Shown: positions 42,312 to 50,341 of the stretch, piece by piece
Numbering within the stretch: position 1 is the first letter of the stretch
Layout of the letters: each line of letters begins with the position of its first letter
NCBI RefSeq assembly: GCF_006334915.2
Contig: NZ_VDMA02000021.1
Location: 99,462-163,461 of the forward strand
Length of the DNA: 64,000 nucleotides
DNA from: Microbispora catharanthi
GTDB lineage: Bacteria > Actinomycetota > Actinomycetes > Streptosporangiales > Streptosporangiaceae
Direction: 5' to 3'
Position numbers and translations under genes: made by a program
The notes under the pieces: generated by a model
Database searches by the model: none
Seen by the model: the letters and a program-made list of their open reading frames with translations, nothing else
Told to the model about the DNA's origin: nothing

Positions 42312-42575
42312 GCGTGTATCTATGTGATCCACGCGCAGAGCTGCGATCTTCCGCCAGTCAGCCAGGACCACGCGGGCGTCGGACGCGGCGTCGCCCGTCA
42401 GGAAGCCGACTGCCGAGCGTTGATCGAACTCCGAGGGTGGGACGTGGTGGACGTCTACTCCGACAACGACGTCAACGCCCACTCCGGAAGCCCCCGCCCC
42501 GCATGGCAACGACCCCTTGACGACATCGAGGCCGGGACCGTCGACGCCATCGTGTGCTGGCACGTGGACAGGCTC
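42309..42575 (+). pseudogene. Serine recombinase N-terminal remnant
   Basis: The frame gives CIYV, a ten-residue intrusion, then VSQDHAGVGRGVARQEADCR, ALIELRGWDVVDVYSDNDVN and DDIEAGTVDAIVCWHVDRL. This is the N-terminal resolvase domain of large serine recombinases (catalytic Ser region, dimer helix, WHVDRL). No C-terminal zinc-ribbon or recombinase domain follows; the sequence runs into the convergent hydrolase. Start codon and body are lost, so it is inactive. Confidence 0.75.
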
Positions 42576-42617
42576 GTACCAGAGCCTGCTGAGCCAGGCG
42601 GTCGAGTGATCAAGGGA

Positions 42618-44474
42618 TCACAGGTGCCAGCCGAGCAGGTTCCAGTGCTGGCAGAACCAGAGGAGGGCGAGCAGTCCCGCCAGCACGACCACCTGGTGGC
42701 CGCGGGCCAGGACGCCCGCGCGCCGCCAAGCCCTCACGGTGGTGGCGATCGCGGCGACGGTGAGTGCGAGGACCAGCAGCGGCAGCACCAGGAGGACCTG
42801 GACGTTGGCCGGCACGCCGTACAGGATGCTCGTGTCGCCGGTCAGGACCAGCGTGAACAGCACCACGAACACCAGTCCGACCGCGGCGGCGAGCCCGGTC
42901 AGCACACGCCCGGCGCGCCAGACCCGCGGAACGGGACGCTTCTTGGCCCGGCGGACCACAGCGGCCACCGGCAGGCCGAGCACGGCGGTCAGAGCGGTGA
43001 CGGCGAACAGCAGGACGATGACGACATTGACCGGCGGGGTATCCCACCAGGGGACGCGTTGGTAGGCGGGGCCGTCCGTGGCCACGTACGCGACACCGCT
43101 CCCGCCGGTCACCAGCGCCAGCCGCTGCGTGCCGCCGCTCTGCTGATACAGCCCGGGCCCCAGCGGGCTCCACGTCGAGCCCCTGAAGGTGAGCTTCCCA
43201 CCCTCCACCCGCAGCCGGGTGGAACTGGTCAGGGCGACCACCTTCTCGATGCTGGACTCGGCGGACCGGGTGAGCTTGTAGAAGCCTTCGACAGGCATGA
43301 CGGAAGCACCGCCGCCGGGCACGGCGCGCTTTCCGGGCAGGAAGCGGTCGAAGAAGGCAGGAATGATCTCGGTCATGGCGTCGCCCCCGTCCAGACTGTT
43401 CGTGGAGACGAACAGGCCGAGGCCGGCGTCGGGCACCAGCAGCAACGCACTCTGGAAGCCCTCCCAGCCGCCGTCGTGCATGATCACGCGGTGCCCGTTG
43501 AGCGTCTGCTCCTTGAACCCGTGGGCGTACCCGTCGATGCGCGGGTCGGCCGCGAACGTCCGCCGGTGCATGAGCCGGGCCGTCGGCTCGTCGAGGACGC
43601 GCCGGCCGCCGAAGCGTCCGTCGAGCAGGTGAGCGATCATGAAGTGGGCCATGTCGTTCGCGGTGGCACTGATCGACCCGTCGGGGGCGAGGTTGTCGAA
43701 GACGAACGGCTTGCGCCGATACGCCCCGCCCTCGTAGTCGTAGCTGCGCGCCAGATCCGCGGCCAAGGGGGCGGGGACGGGCTCGGCGGCCGTGCTGTGC
43801 CGCATCGCGAGCGGGTCGAGGATGTGGTCGCGCACGTACTCGTCATACGGCTGCCCGCTCACCCGCGACACGATGTATCCGGCCAGCGCCGCCCCATAGT
43901 TCGAGTACGCCGACACCTCGCCGGGCGGGCGCACCCGCGCGGGCATGTTGTCGGCGAGATAGTCCGCCAAGGGCGGCACGTCGTCCTTGCTCCGCGACCC
44001 CACGCCGATCGTGCGGTCCTCGAACCCGGCCGTGTGGTCCATCAGGTCCTGCAGGGTGATCGGCCGGGGGTAGGTCGCGGGGATCCGGAACGCGGCGAGG
44101 TAGCGGTTCACGTCCGCCTTCAGGTCCAGCCTGCCCTGCTGAACCTGCTGCATCACCGCGGTCCAGGTGAACAGCTTGGTGATCGAGGCGATCCGGACCA
44201 TCGAGGTGTCCGGGTCGAAGGGCCTGCGGTTCTCGACGTCGGCCAGTCCGTACCCCTTGCTGAAGAGCGTCTTCCCACCGCCCACCACCGAGACGACCGC
44301 GCCCGGCACGTGGTTGGCCGCCAGCGCGTCCCCCATCGCGGCGTCGAAGAAGCCCGCCAAAGCACGTGCGTCGGGAACATCGGTAGCCGCCGCGGCAGGG
44401 GAGGCGACGCAGGGCGGCACGAGGATCATCAGCGCCGCGCACACCGCGACGAGCATCGAACGGAAGAGATACAC
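42618..44474 (-). CDS. Secreted beta-lactamase-fold serine hydrolase with C-terminal membrane domain
   Basis: A 618-residue protein. Signal peptide, then a class C beta-lactamase/DD-peptidase-like domain (residues about 35-370): SxxK in RIASITKLFTW, YxN in AYSNYGAALAGY, HxG in VIMHDGGWEGF. A beta-rich middle follows, and the last 150 residues hold about four transmembrane helices. Known relatives are Pbp-like esterases or D-aminopeptidases bound to the membrane. GTG at 44474 has AGGAG seven bases ahead. It is divergent from a NarL-type two-component system that may regulate it. Confidence 0.9.
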   Translation of the reverse strand: MYLFRSMLVAVCAALMILVPPCVASPAAAATDVPDARALAGFFDAAMGDALAANHVPGAVVSVVGGGKTLFSKGYGLADVENRRPFDPDTSMVRIASITKLFTWTAVMQQVQQGRLDLKADVNRYLAAFRIPATYPRPITLQDLMDHTAGFEDRTIGVGSRSKDDVPPLADYLADNMPARVRPPGEVSAYSNYGAALAGYIVSRVSGQPYDEYVRDHILDPLAMRHSTAAEPVPAPLAADLARSYDYEGGAYRRKPFVFDNLAPDGSISATANDMAHFMIAHLLDGRFGGRRVLDEPTARLMHRRTFAADPRIDGYAHGFKEQTLNGHRVIMHDGGWEGFQSALLLVPDAGLGLFVSTNSLDGGDAMTEIIPAFFDRFLPGKRAVPGGGASVMPVEGFYKLTRSAESSIEKVVALTSSTRLRVEGGKLTFRGSTWSPLGPGLYQQSGGTQRLALVTGGSGVAYVATDGPAYQRVPWWDTPPVNVVIVLLFAVTALTAVLGLPVAAVVRRAKKRPVPRVWRAGRVLTGLAAAVGLVFVVLFTLVLTGDTSILYGVPANVQVLLVLPLLVLALTVAAIATTVRAWRRAGVLARGHQVVVLAGLLALLWFCQHWNLLGWHL

Positions 44475-44641
44475 GGGACGGCTCCTGACCTTGTCGAGGC
44501 CATCCACGATGCGGCCGGCGAGGGTGCGGCCACATCGCCATCGCGGCCACAGGCGTATGCGACGAAAGTCGGAGACCGCCCGGCGTACGGCATCGACGCC
44601 GGTATGAGGTGGCGCGCCGCCGCCCTGGCTACGCTGAAGCG

Positions 44642-45790
44642 ATGCTGTCGTACCGCGCGGCGCTGCGGCGGGTGGCCGCGCTCGGGCCACACGCGATCAG
44701 CGCGGCCTTCGTGGCGCTCTGCCTCTTCCTCACCGTCCTGGCGGTCAAGACGCCGTGGGCGCCGCTGCCGCGACCCGTCATCGCCGCCGCCGGGCTGGCA
44801 GGCACGGGTGCGGTGTGGTTCCGGGGCCGGTGGCCGGTCGCGGTGGCCGTCGCCGGGGCGGGCGCGTACGTGCTGTCGGGCAATCCGGGACCGCTGCTGA
44901 TCAGCCTCTTCTCCGGCGCGGGCACGCGCTTCCTGGCACTGGCGGCGATCGGCATGGCGGGGTTCCTGGCCCAGCAGTGGGTGGACGGCGGCCGGTTGGG
45001 CACCGACGCGCTGATCTCGGCGATGACGGCCACCGGGGTCACGCTGGCGGCAGGGGCATACGCCACGACCCGCCGCGAACTGACCCGATCGCTGCGCGAG
45101 CGCGCCGAACGCGCCGAGACCGAGCAGCGTCTGCGCGACGAGCAGGCGAGGTCCGCTGAGCGCGGCCGGATCGCCCGGGAGATGCACGACGTGCTCGCGC
45201 ACAAGGTAACGCTCATCTCGCTGCACTCCGGCGGCCTGGAGGTGAACGCGAGCGCAGGGCCGGAGCGCGTCGAGCGGGAGGCGGCGTTGATCAGGGTTAG
45301 CGCGCAGGAGGCACTCGAAGAGCTGCGCAAGATCCTTGGCGTGCTGCGCGCCGGGCCCGACGATGACGACGGCTTCCCCGACCTGCGGCGGCTGGTGGAC
45401 TCCTGGGTATCGGCCGGCGGGACCGTTGCCCTGCACGGCGATATCGGCACGTGGCCACCGGAAACGGCCAGGGCCGCGCATCGCCTCGTCCAGGAGGGCC
45501 TGACCAATGCGCACAAGCACGCCCACGGGGCCCCGGTCACGGTCACGGCGACCGGGAGCAGGGAAGACGGCGTCACGATCGTGGTCGCCAACGGACGATC
45601 GCCCCAGCCGAGTCTGGAGACCGGCGCCGGGGTCGGTCTGGTGGGCCTGGCGGAGCGTTTCCGGCTGATCGGCGGAACCGTGCGCGGCGGGCCGGACGAT
45701 GCGGGAGGCTGGCGTCTTGAGGGCCGGCTGCCGTGGCACGCCGCGGACGCATCCCCAAGGGAATCACATGATCAGGACACTGCTGGTTGA
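44642..45790 (+). CDS. Sensor histidine kinase (HisKA_3)
   Basis: A 382-residue membrane kinase with four to five N-terminal helices (residues 15-150), then a coiled stretch RRELTRSLRERAERAETEQRL, the phospho-acceptor IAREMHDVLAHKVTLISLHSG, and an HATPase with LTNAHKHAHGAPVTV and GVGLVGLAERF. It overlaps the response regulator by 23 bases. The pair sits divergent from the serine hydrolase at 42618 and may sense wall damage or membrane stress. Confidence 0.92.
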   Translation: MLSYRAALRRVAALGPHAISAAFVALCLFLTVLAVKTPWAPLPRPVIAAAGLAGTGAVWFRGRWPVAVAVAGAGAYVLSGNPGPLLISLFSGAGTRFLALAAIGMAGFLAQQWVDGGRLGTDALISAMTATGVTLAAGAYATTRRELTRSLRERAERAETEQRLRDEQARSAERGRIAREMHDVLAHKVTLISLHSGGLEVNASAGPERVEREAALIRVSAQEALEELRKILGVLRAGPDDDDGFPDLRRLVDSWVSAGGTVALHGDIGTWPPETARAAHRLVQEGLTNAHKHAHGAPVTVTATGSREDGVTIVVANGRSPQPSLETGAGVGLVGLAERFRLIGGTVRGGPDDAGGWRLEGRLPWHAADASPRESHDQDTAG

Positions 45791-46421
45791 CGACGAACCG
45801 CTGATCCGCGCGGGGCTGCGGTTCATCATCGACTCCGCACCCGACGTGGAGGTCGTGGGCGAGGCCGAGGACGGCAACCAGGCCGTCGACGCGGTCCGCC
45901 GCCTGGGGCCCGACGTCGTCCTGATGGACGTCAGGATGCCCCGGTACGACGGCCTGACCGCCACCGGGGCCATCCGCCGGCTCGCCCGGGCACCCGCGGT
46001 GATCATCCTCACCACGTTCGACAGCGACGAGCACATCTTCACCGCCCTGGAGGCGGGAGCCTGCGGGTTCCTGCTCAAGGACACCTCGCCCCACGACCTG
46101 ATCCGGGCGATCCGTCTCGCGCACGGCGGTGACTCGATGCTGTCCCCGCAGGTCACTCGGCGGCTGATCCACCGGCTCACCACCGACCAGCCCATACGGC
46201 GCCGCCGTGACGCGCTCGCCCGGTTGGAGGCCCTGACCGGTCGCGAGCGCGAGGTGCTCACCGAGGTCGGGCTCGGCCGCTCCAACACCGAGATCGCAGC
46301 CCGCCTGAACATGAGCGAGGCCACGGTCAAGAGCCACATCTCCCACCTGTTCGACAAGCTCGCCGTCACGAACCGCGTACAGGTGGCCATCGCCGCCTAC
46401 CGCGCCGGCCTGGTCGACTGA
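45768..46421 (+). CDS. NarL/LuxR-type response regulator
   Basis: A 217-residue regulator: acidic pocket LLVDDEP, phospho-Asp in DVVLMDVRMPRYDG, Lys in GFLLKDTSP, and LuxR HTH LTGREREVLTEVGLGRSNTEIAARLNMSEATVKSHISHLFDKL. ATG 45768 has AAGGGAA ahead and lies inside the kinase gene. Cognate to the kinase at 44642. Confidence 0.94.
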   Translation: MIRTLLVDDEPLIRAGLRFIIDSAPDVEVVGEAEDGNQAVDAVRRLGPDVVLMDVRMPRYDGLTATGAIRRLARAPAVIILTTFDSDEHIFTALEAGACGFLLKDTSPHDLIRAIRLAHGGDSMLSPQVTRRLIHRLTTDQPIRRRRDALARLEALTGREREVLTEVGLGRSNTEIAARLNMSEATVKSHISHLFDKLAVTNRVQVAIAAYRAGLVD

Positions 46422-46504
46422 CTCAGCCCAGCCCCGCCACGATCTCGCGACCGGGCCCCCGTCTGTTCGTCCAGCTCGCACCGCAGCTCATTTCGGCGCC
46501 TCCC

Positions 46505-46593
46505 GCTTGCTCCGCGACGAGCCGGCGCCCCCTGCCGTTGCGGGCTACATCGTGATGGCGGATCCGGAGGGAAACGAGTTCTGCTTGGACTGA
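46505..46593 (+). pseudogene. VOC-family C-terminal remnant
   Basis: The plus strand ends with GYIVMADPEGNEFCLD and a stop, exactly the closing strand of many VOC/glyoxalase proteins. No VOC N-terminus is found upstream; the preceding bases read as unrelated sequence after the response regulator. The remnant lies antisense under the last codons of the SDR gene. Confidence 0.65.
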
Positions 46594-47492
46594 ACGACGG
46601 GGAACTTCACCCCGGTGAGGTCTTCGGAGACGGCCCACAGCCGCTGCTGGACGGCTACCTCGTACGACTCCGGGCTGGAGGTGACCAGCCGGGGGTGGCC
46701 CATGACCTCGAAGCGTCCGCCGGGACCGTAGTACTGACCGCCGAGCACGGCGGGGTCGGTGGCGGCGCGCAGGGTCGGCAACGCGCCCATCGCCGGCGTC
46801 TGGGTGATCAGCGGCGCGAGCCAGGTGAGCGGAAGCCGGAGGGCCGCGGGGGTGTTGCGGGCGAGCTCGGTGCTGGACATGCCGGGGTGCGCGGCCACCG
46901 CGACGGTGGTGCCGTGCGTGGCGAGCCGGCGCTGCAGCTCGTACGTGAACATCAGGTTGGCCACCTTGGACTGACCATAGGCGGCGACCCGGCTGTACGA
47001 CCGCTCCCACTGCAGGTCGTCGAAGTGGATCGCGGCCCGGATGCGGTGGCCGGTGCTGCTGACCGTCACCACGCGCGAGCCGGGCACCGGCAGCATCAGG
47101 TCCAGCAGCAGCCCGGTGAGCGCGAAGTGGCCGAGGTGGTTGGTGCCGAACTGCATCTCGAAGCCGTCCCGGGTGGTCTGCTTCGGGGTGTACATCACGC
47201 CGGCATTGTTGATCAGCAGGTCAATCCGTTCGATTCGGGACCGCAGCGCCGCCGCCGCGGTCCGAACGGAGTCGAGCGAGGTCAGGTCCAGTGCCTGCAC
47301 GGTCACGTCGCCGGTCATGCGGGCCGCGGCCTGCTCGCCCTTCTCGACGTTGCGCACGGCGAGCACCACGGACGCCCCGCGCTCGGCGAGCGCCTTGGCG
47401 GTCTCGTACCCCAGTCCGGTGTTGGCCCCGGTCACCACGGCCACCCGCCCGCGTTGGTCCGGAATGTTCGCCGTCGTCCACTTCTCGCCCAT
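46545..47492 (-). CDS. Short-chain dehydrogenase/reductase (retinol-dehydrogenase-like)
   Basis: A 315-residue classical SDR: cofactor motif VVTGANTGLGYETAKAL, NNAG, catalytic Ser in VVTVSSTGHRI, and YxxxK in AAYGQSKVANL. The normal C-terminal end of the family, LTGVKFPV, is followed here by about 16 extra residues (QSKQNSFPSGSAITM) that run antisense through the VOC remnant, so the original stop seems to have been lost. It is divergent from TetR 47603, which with its three operator copies should repress it. Confidence 0.9.
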   Translation of the reverse strand: MGEKWTTANIPDQRGRVAVVTGANTGLGYETAKALAERGASVVLAVRNVEKGEQAAARMTGDVTVQALDLTSLDSVRTAAAALRSRIERIDLLINNAGVMYTPKQTTRDGFEMQFGTNHLGHFALTGLLLDLMLPVPGSRVVTVSSTGHRIRAAIHFDDLQWERSYSRVAAYGQSKVANLMFTYELQRRLATHGTTVAVAAHPGMSSTELARNTPAALRLPLTWLAPLITQTPAMGALPTLRAATDPAVLGGQYYGPGGRFEVMGHPRLVTSSPESYEVAVQQRLWAVSEDLTGVKFPVVQSKQNSFPSGSAITM

Positions 47493-47512
47493 GTCAGGCT
47501 CCCCAACTAGCT

Positions 47513-47585
47513 AACGTACCGAAGGTATCTTGTGTCGACGACGTTAAAGTACTTTCGGTACGTTGTCAACGTACCGAAGGTACTT
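47513..47585. promoter_or_regulatory. Three copies of AACGTACCGAAGGTACTT operator
   Basis: Copies at 47513-47530 (last bases TATCT), 47547-47564 (inverted, one mismatch: centre AAA for AGG) and 47568-47585. Each is a near-palindrome with GTACCGAAGGTAC core. They fill the 110-base gap between the SDR and TetR genes. Three TetR-type sites for one divergent pair imply tight repression. Confidence 0.85.
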
Positions 47586-47602
47586 AAGTTAGGCTGGCGA
47601 TC

Positions 47603-48268
47603 GTGACGTTCCAGCGGGCACGAACCGAAGAGCAGCGGGAGATCCGCCGACGGGCGATCCTCGACATGGCGTCGGCGATGCTCCACGAGATGCCCGTGGC
47701 CGCGGTCACCCTGAACGAGCTCAGCCGCCGGGTAGGCCTGGCGAAGCCGAACGTGCTGCGCTACTTCGAGTCTCGCGAGGCGGTGCTGCTAGAACTGCTC
47801 GACCGCTTCCTGCAGGAGTGGCTGACGGAACTGGCGGACGAGTTGGCCGCCGGCATCGACGAAAATCTACCCATGGCCGAGCGAGCGGCAGCGGTGGCAG
47901 AGATCCTCAGCCGCTCGCTCTCCAGTCGAATGGTGCTGTGCGACCTCTTCGGCGCACAGGGCAGCGTCCTGGAACACAACGTCTCCGTCGAGGTCGTAGC
48001 ACGCTACAAGCGCGCCTCCCTGAACCGCCTGACAACCATGACCGCCCTGATCCAGAACTACCTGCCGGAGCTGGGCGAGAACGCGACACTGTTCAGCCTG
48101 CAAACCATGGTCATGGCCGGCGCACTGTCGGCGTACAGCACACCCCCACCCAGCCTGCAGGCGGCCTACCAGGCCGAGCCCGACCTCGCCCGCTTCCACT
48201 TGGAGCTGAAGGACTCCTTGAAGCTGGCCCTGACCGCAACCCTCCTGGGCGTGCTACCCCGCCGCTGA
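47603..48268 (+). CDS. TetR-family repressor
   Basis: A 221-residue TetR protein. HTH: VTLNELSRRVGLAKPNVLRYFESREAVLLELL, with a KPNVLRYF recognition helix as in the AcnR/'YerO-like' subgroup. The C-terminal part has helical ligand-binding features. GTG 47603 is 18 bases after the third operator copy. Divergent from the SDR. Confidence 0.92.
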   Translation: MTFQRARTEEQREIRRRAILDMASAMLHEMPVAAVTLNELSRRVGLAKPNVLRYFESREAVLLELLDRFLQEWLTELADELAAGIDENLPMAERAAAVAEILSRSLSSRMVLCDLFGAQGSVLEHNVSVEVVARYKRASLNRLTTMTALIQNYLPELGENATLFSLQTMVMAGALSAYSTPPPSLQAAYQAEPDLARFHLELKDSLKLALTATLLGVLPRR

Positions 48269-48308
48269 CCTGCCTTGCACTGGACAGGTCCTGGAGCCTC
48301 GATCCCCG

Positions 48309-48450
48309 GTCGGGACCAGGCCCGTCGGGCAGGCGGCCCACCCGGATTGGTCACCTAGCTTGACGCTGGTGCCGCCGAGGCCGCAGTAGCCGTCTGGCAC
48401 CTTGAAGAGGTATTGCTGGTGGGCAGTTCGCTTCAGGCAACAAATCGCGC
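48309..48450 (-). pseudogene. msrA 3'-end fragment, copy B
   Basis: On the minus strand, after the shared lead-in GCGCGATTTGTTGCCTGAAG, it reads HQQYLFKVPDGYCGLGGTSV, then an extra stretch (KLGDQSGWAA) and CPTGL. Compared with copies D and E it has lost one Tyr codon region and gained about ten codons before the CP-GL motif. It has no start of its own and cannot make MsrA. Confidence 0.8.
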
Positions 48451-48465
48451 TGGACCTCGCGACAC

Positions 48466-48660
48466 TTGCTCCTACCCTCGGCGCCGGGACTGGCTGTGTC
48501 ACAGATCTCGGCGGGCGCAGGCTCTCTGGTGGCGGGGACGTTGACGAGGGACAGGCGCACCTACCGGCAGATCCTGGGGCTCCGCCTGGAGCCGCGTACG
48601 CTGCGCGACACCGTCGCGCATATGCAGCTCAGGCGTCGGGCTGCCGGCCTGCCTCGCTGA
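48466..48660 (+). pseudogene. Possible mobile-element gene remnant
   Basis: The frame encodes about 40 sensible residues at its end (TLTRDRRTYRQILGLRLEPR, DTVAHMQLRRRAAGLPR). The pattern, basic and helix-rich, is reminiscent of C-terminal ends of actinobacterial plasmid or element proteins, but I do not recognise the family with certainty. It begins within 20 bases of msrA copy B and overlaps the convergent regulator by 32 bases. Confidence 0.35.
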
Positions 48661-49654
48661 GCAGTCGGTCACCGAGTTCGGTCCGCGAGTAGAGCACCTG
48701 CCGGCCCGCCCGGCGCGAGGTGAGCAGCCCGGCGGCACGCAGCGCCTGGAGGTGCACGCTGAGCGTCGGCGCGGAGAGCGCCATTTGAGTGGCGGCCTGG
48801 CTGGTCGACATCGGCAGGTCGAGCTGGGTCAGCAGGGCGGCCCGGGTCTGCCCGAGGACGCCGGCAAGCGCCGAGCCCGTCTGCTCGGGGTGCTCCTCCC
48901 AGAGCCGGCCGAGGCCGCGCGGGGAGTAGGAGACGCTGGGTGAATCCGGCTGCGCGGTCCGCACCAGGACGTCCGGCCAGGCGAAGGCGCACGGCACGAG
49001 GAACAGGCCGCGCCCGCCGCAGTCGGCGTGGCCCTCGTAGTACTTGACGATCCTCAGCGTCTGGTCGGCGAACGTAACCGACGGGTGCAGGTTGCTCATC
49101 ATCCGGTCGACGCCGCCGTCGGCCAGGGCGTCGAGCCGGTAGGCGATGTCGTCGTTGAGTAACGCATTGATCCGCGGCCAGTCTGGGGCGATCGCAACCC
49201 GGTGGTACGCCTCGAGCGCCTCCGTGACGGGGCCGATGCCCGCATCCGGCCGGTCCACCAGCGCCTGGAGCAGGGCTCCCCGCCCTTCGCGGCCGGGCCC
49301 CTGCTGGGCGACCGGGTGGGCCGCCAGGTGCGCCAACTCCTGCGCCACGATCTCCGGATCGGCGTCGGCGATCTGCGCCAGCGCGTCCGCGAAGGTCGAG
49401 GACCGGCGACCCGGCGGCGGCACCAGGAAGTCGGGGATGTAGCCCTCCGGACGCACCAACGCCCGCAGTAGGTCGAGGTCGCGCTCGCGCAGCCGGCCCG
49501 CTCGCTCGGCGAATCTGTCCATCCAGGGACGGTGCAGGTGCCGCCCCTGCCTGCGGGCGGCCAGCGTACGCAGGCTGGCGACGGTCTCCATGAGGGGTGA
49601 GGCGGCGAAGCGTACGCGGGTCAAGTCCGTCGCCGTGAAGTGCAGGTGAATCAC
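48629..49654 (-). CDS. DUF5937/ArsR-type winged-helix regulator
   Basis: A 341-residue regulator. The first 200 residues are the DUF5937 region seen in streptomycete ArsR-like proteins (MIHLHFTATDLTRVRFAASPL). The C-terminal winged helix is MSTSQAATQMALSAPTLSVHLQALRAAGLLTSRRAGRQVLYSRTELG. GTG at 49654 starts the canonical IHLHFTA. It is divergent from the RibD-like reductase, with an inverted repeat between. Confidence 0.88.
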   Translation of the reverse strand: MIHLHFTATDLTRVRFAASPLMETVASLRTLAARRQGRHLHRPWMDRFAERAGRLRERDLDLLRALVRPEGYIPDFLVPPPGRRSSTFADALAQIADADPEIVAQELAHLAAHPVAQQGPGREGRGALLQALVDRPDAGIGPVTEALEAYHRVAIAPDWPRINALLNDDIAYRLDALADGGVDRMMSNLHPSVTFADQTLRIVKYYEGHADCGGRGLFLVPCAFAWPDVLVRTAQPDSPSVSYSPRGLGRLWEEHPEQTGSALAGVLGQTRAALLTQLDLPMSTSQAATQMALSAPTLSVHLQALRAAGLLTSRRAGRQVLYSRTELGDRLLSEAGRQPDA

Positions 49655-49667
49655 GCGGCCGCCCTTC

Positions 49668-49689
49668 CGATTAGCCCTGAGCCTAATCG
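49668..49689. promoter_or_regulatory. CGATTAG-N8-CTAATCG operator
   Basis: Perfect seven-base arms immediately upstream of the regulator start, in the divergent promoter shared with the reductase. Fits an ArsR-type dimer site. Confidence 0.65.
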
Positions 49690-49755
49690 TGGCCGTGTGC
49701 GTGACGTCAGGACAGACTGAGGCCATCCACGTTGACCACGGATAGGACATCGAAG

Positions 49756-50331
49756 ATGCGCACGCTGATCTACACCGCCTTCGTCTCGCTGGACGGCGTC
49801 ATCGACTCTCCCGGCGGCGGCACCGAGGCCCACCGCAGCGCCGGCTGGACCTTCAAGGACATCGAGTTCCTGCCCGAGGCGTACGAGCTCAAGGGCCGGG
49901 AGACCGAGGAGGCCACCGCGCTGATGTTCGGCCGGACCAGCTACGAGGTGTTCTCGCCGGTATGGCCAGACATGGTGGAGTTCGCCGCTCTCAAGGAACT
50001 GCCGAAGTACGTCGTCTCGACCACCCTCGGCCAGGACGCCCTCGTCGACAACTGGGGTGACATCACGATCCTGCGCTCCCTCGAGGACGTCGTGAAGGTC
50101 AAGGAGACCGACGGCGGCCCCATCTTCATCCACGGCAGCGCCACCCTCGCCCACAGCCTTTCCGACGCCGGCCTGATCGACCGCTACCACCTGCTGGTCT
50201 TCCCCGTGCTGCTCGGAGCCGGCAAGCGGATGTTCAGCGACACCGACAAGGACAAGCAGATGCTGAAGGTGGCCGAGTCCGAGACGTACGCCAACGGCAT
50301 CACCAAACTCGTCTATGACGTCGTCCGCTGA
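49756..50331 (+). CDS. RibD C-terminal/dihydrofolate-reductase-fold protein
   Basis: A 191-residue protein of the RibD_C family that is common in actinomycetes and separate from riboflavin synthesis. It has MRTLIYTAFVSLDGVIDSPGG at the N-terminus, LMFGRTSYEVFSPVWP, IFIHGSATLAHSLSDAGLIDRYHLLVFPVLLGAGKRMF near the end. It binds NADPH in the DHFR manner; substrates are unknown. Divergent regulator at 48629. Confidence 0.9.
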   Translation: MRTLIYTAFVSLDGVIDSPGGGTEAHRSAGWTFKDIEFLPEAYELKGRETEEATALMFGRTSYEVFSPVWPDMVEFAALKELPKYVVSTTLGQDALVDNWGDITILRSLEDVVKVKETDGGPIFIHGSATLAHSLSDAGLIDRYHLLVFPVLLGAGKRMFSDTDKDKQMLKVAESETYANGITKLVYDVVR

Positions 50332-50341
50332 GGTGGCCGTC

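Noticed and set aside
42042..44900. Long plus-strand open frame of 952 codons opposite the serine hydrolase
   Set aside because: Only its first 180 codons contain recombinase-like sequence. The rest is the complement of a well-supported hydrolase gene and has the Arg/Gly/His-rich composition of a GC-rich shadow frame.
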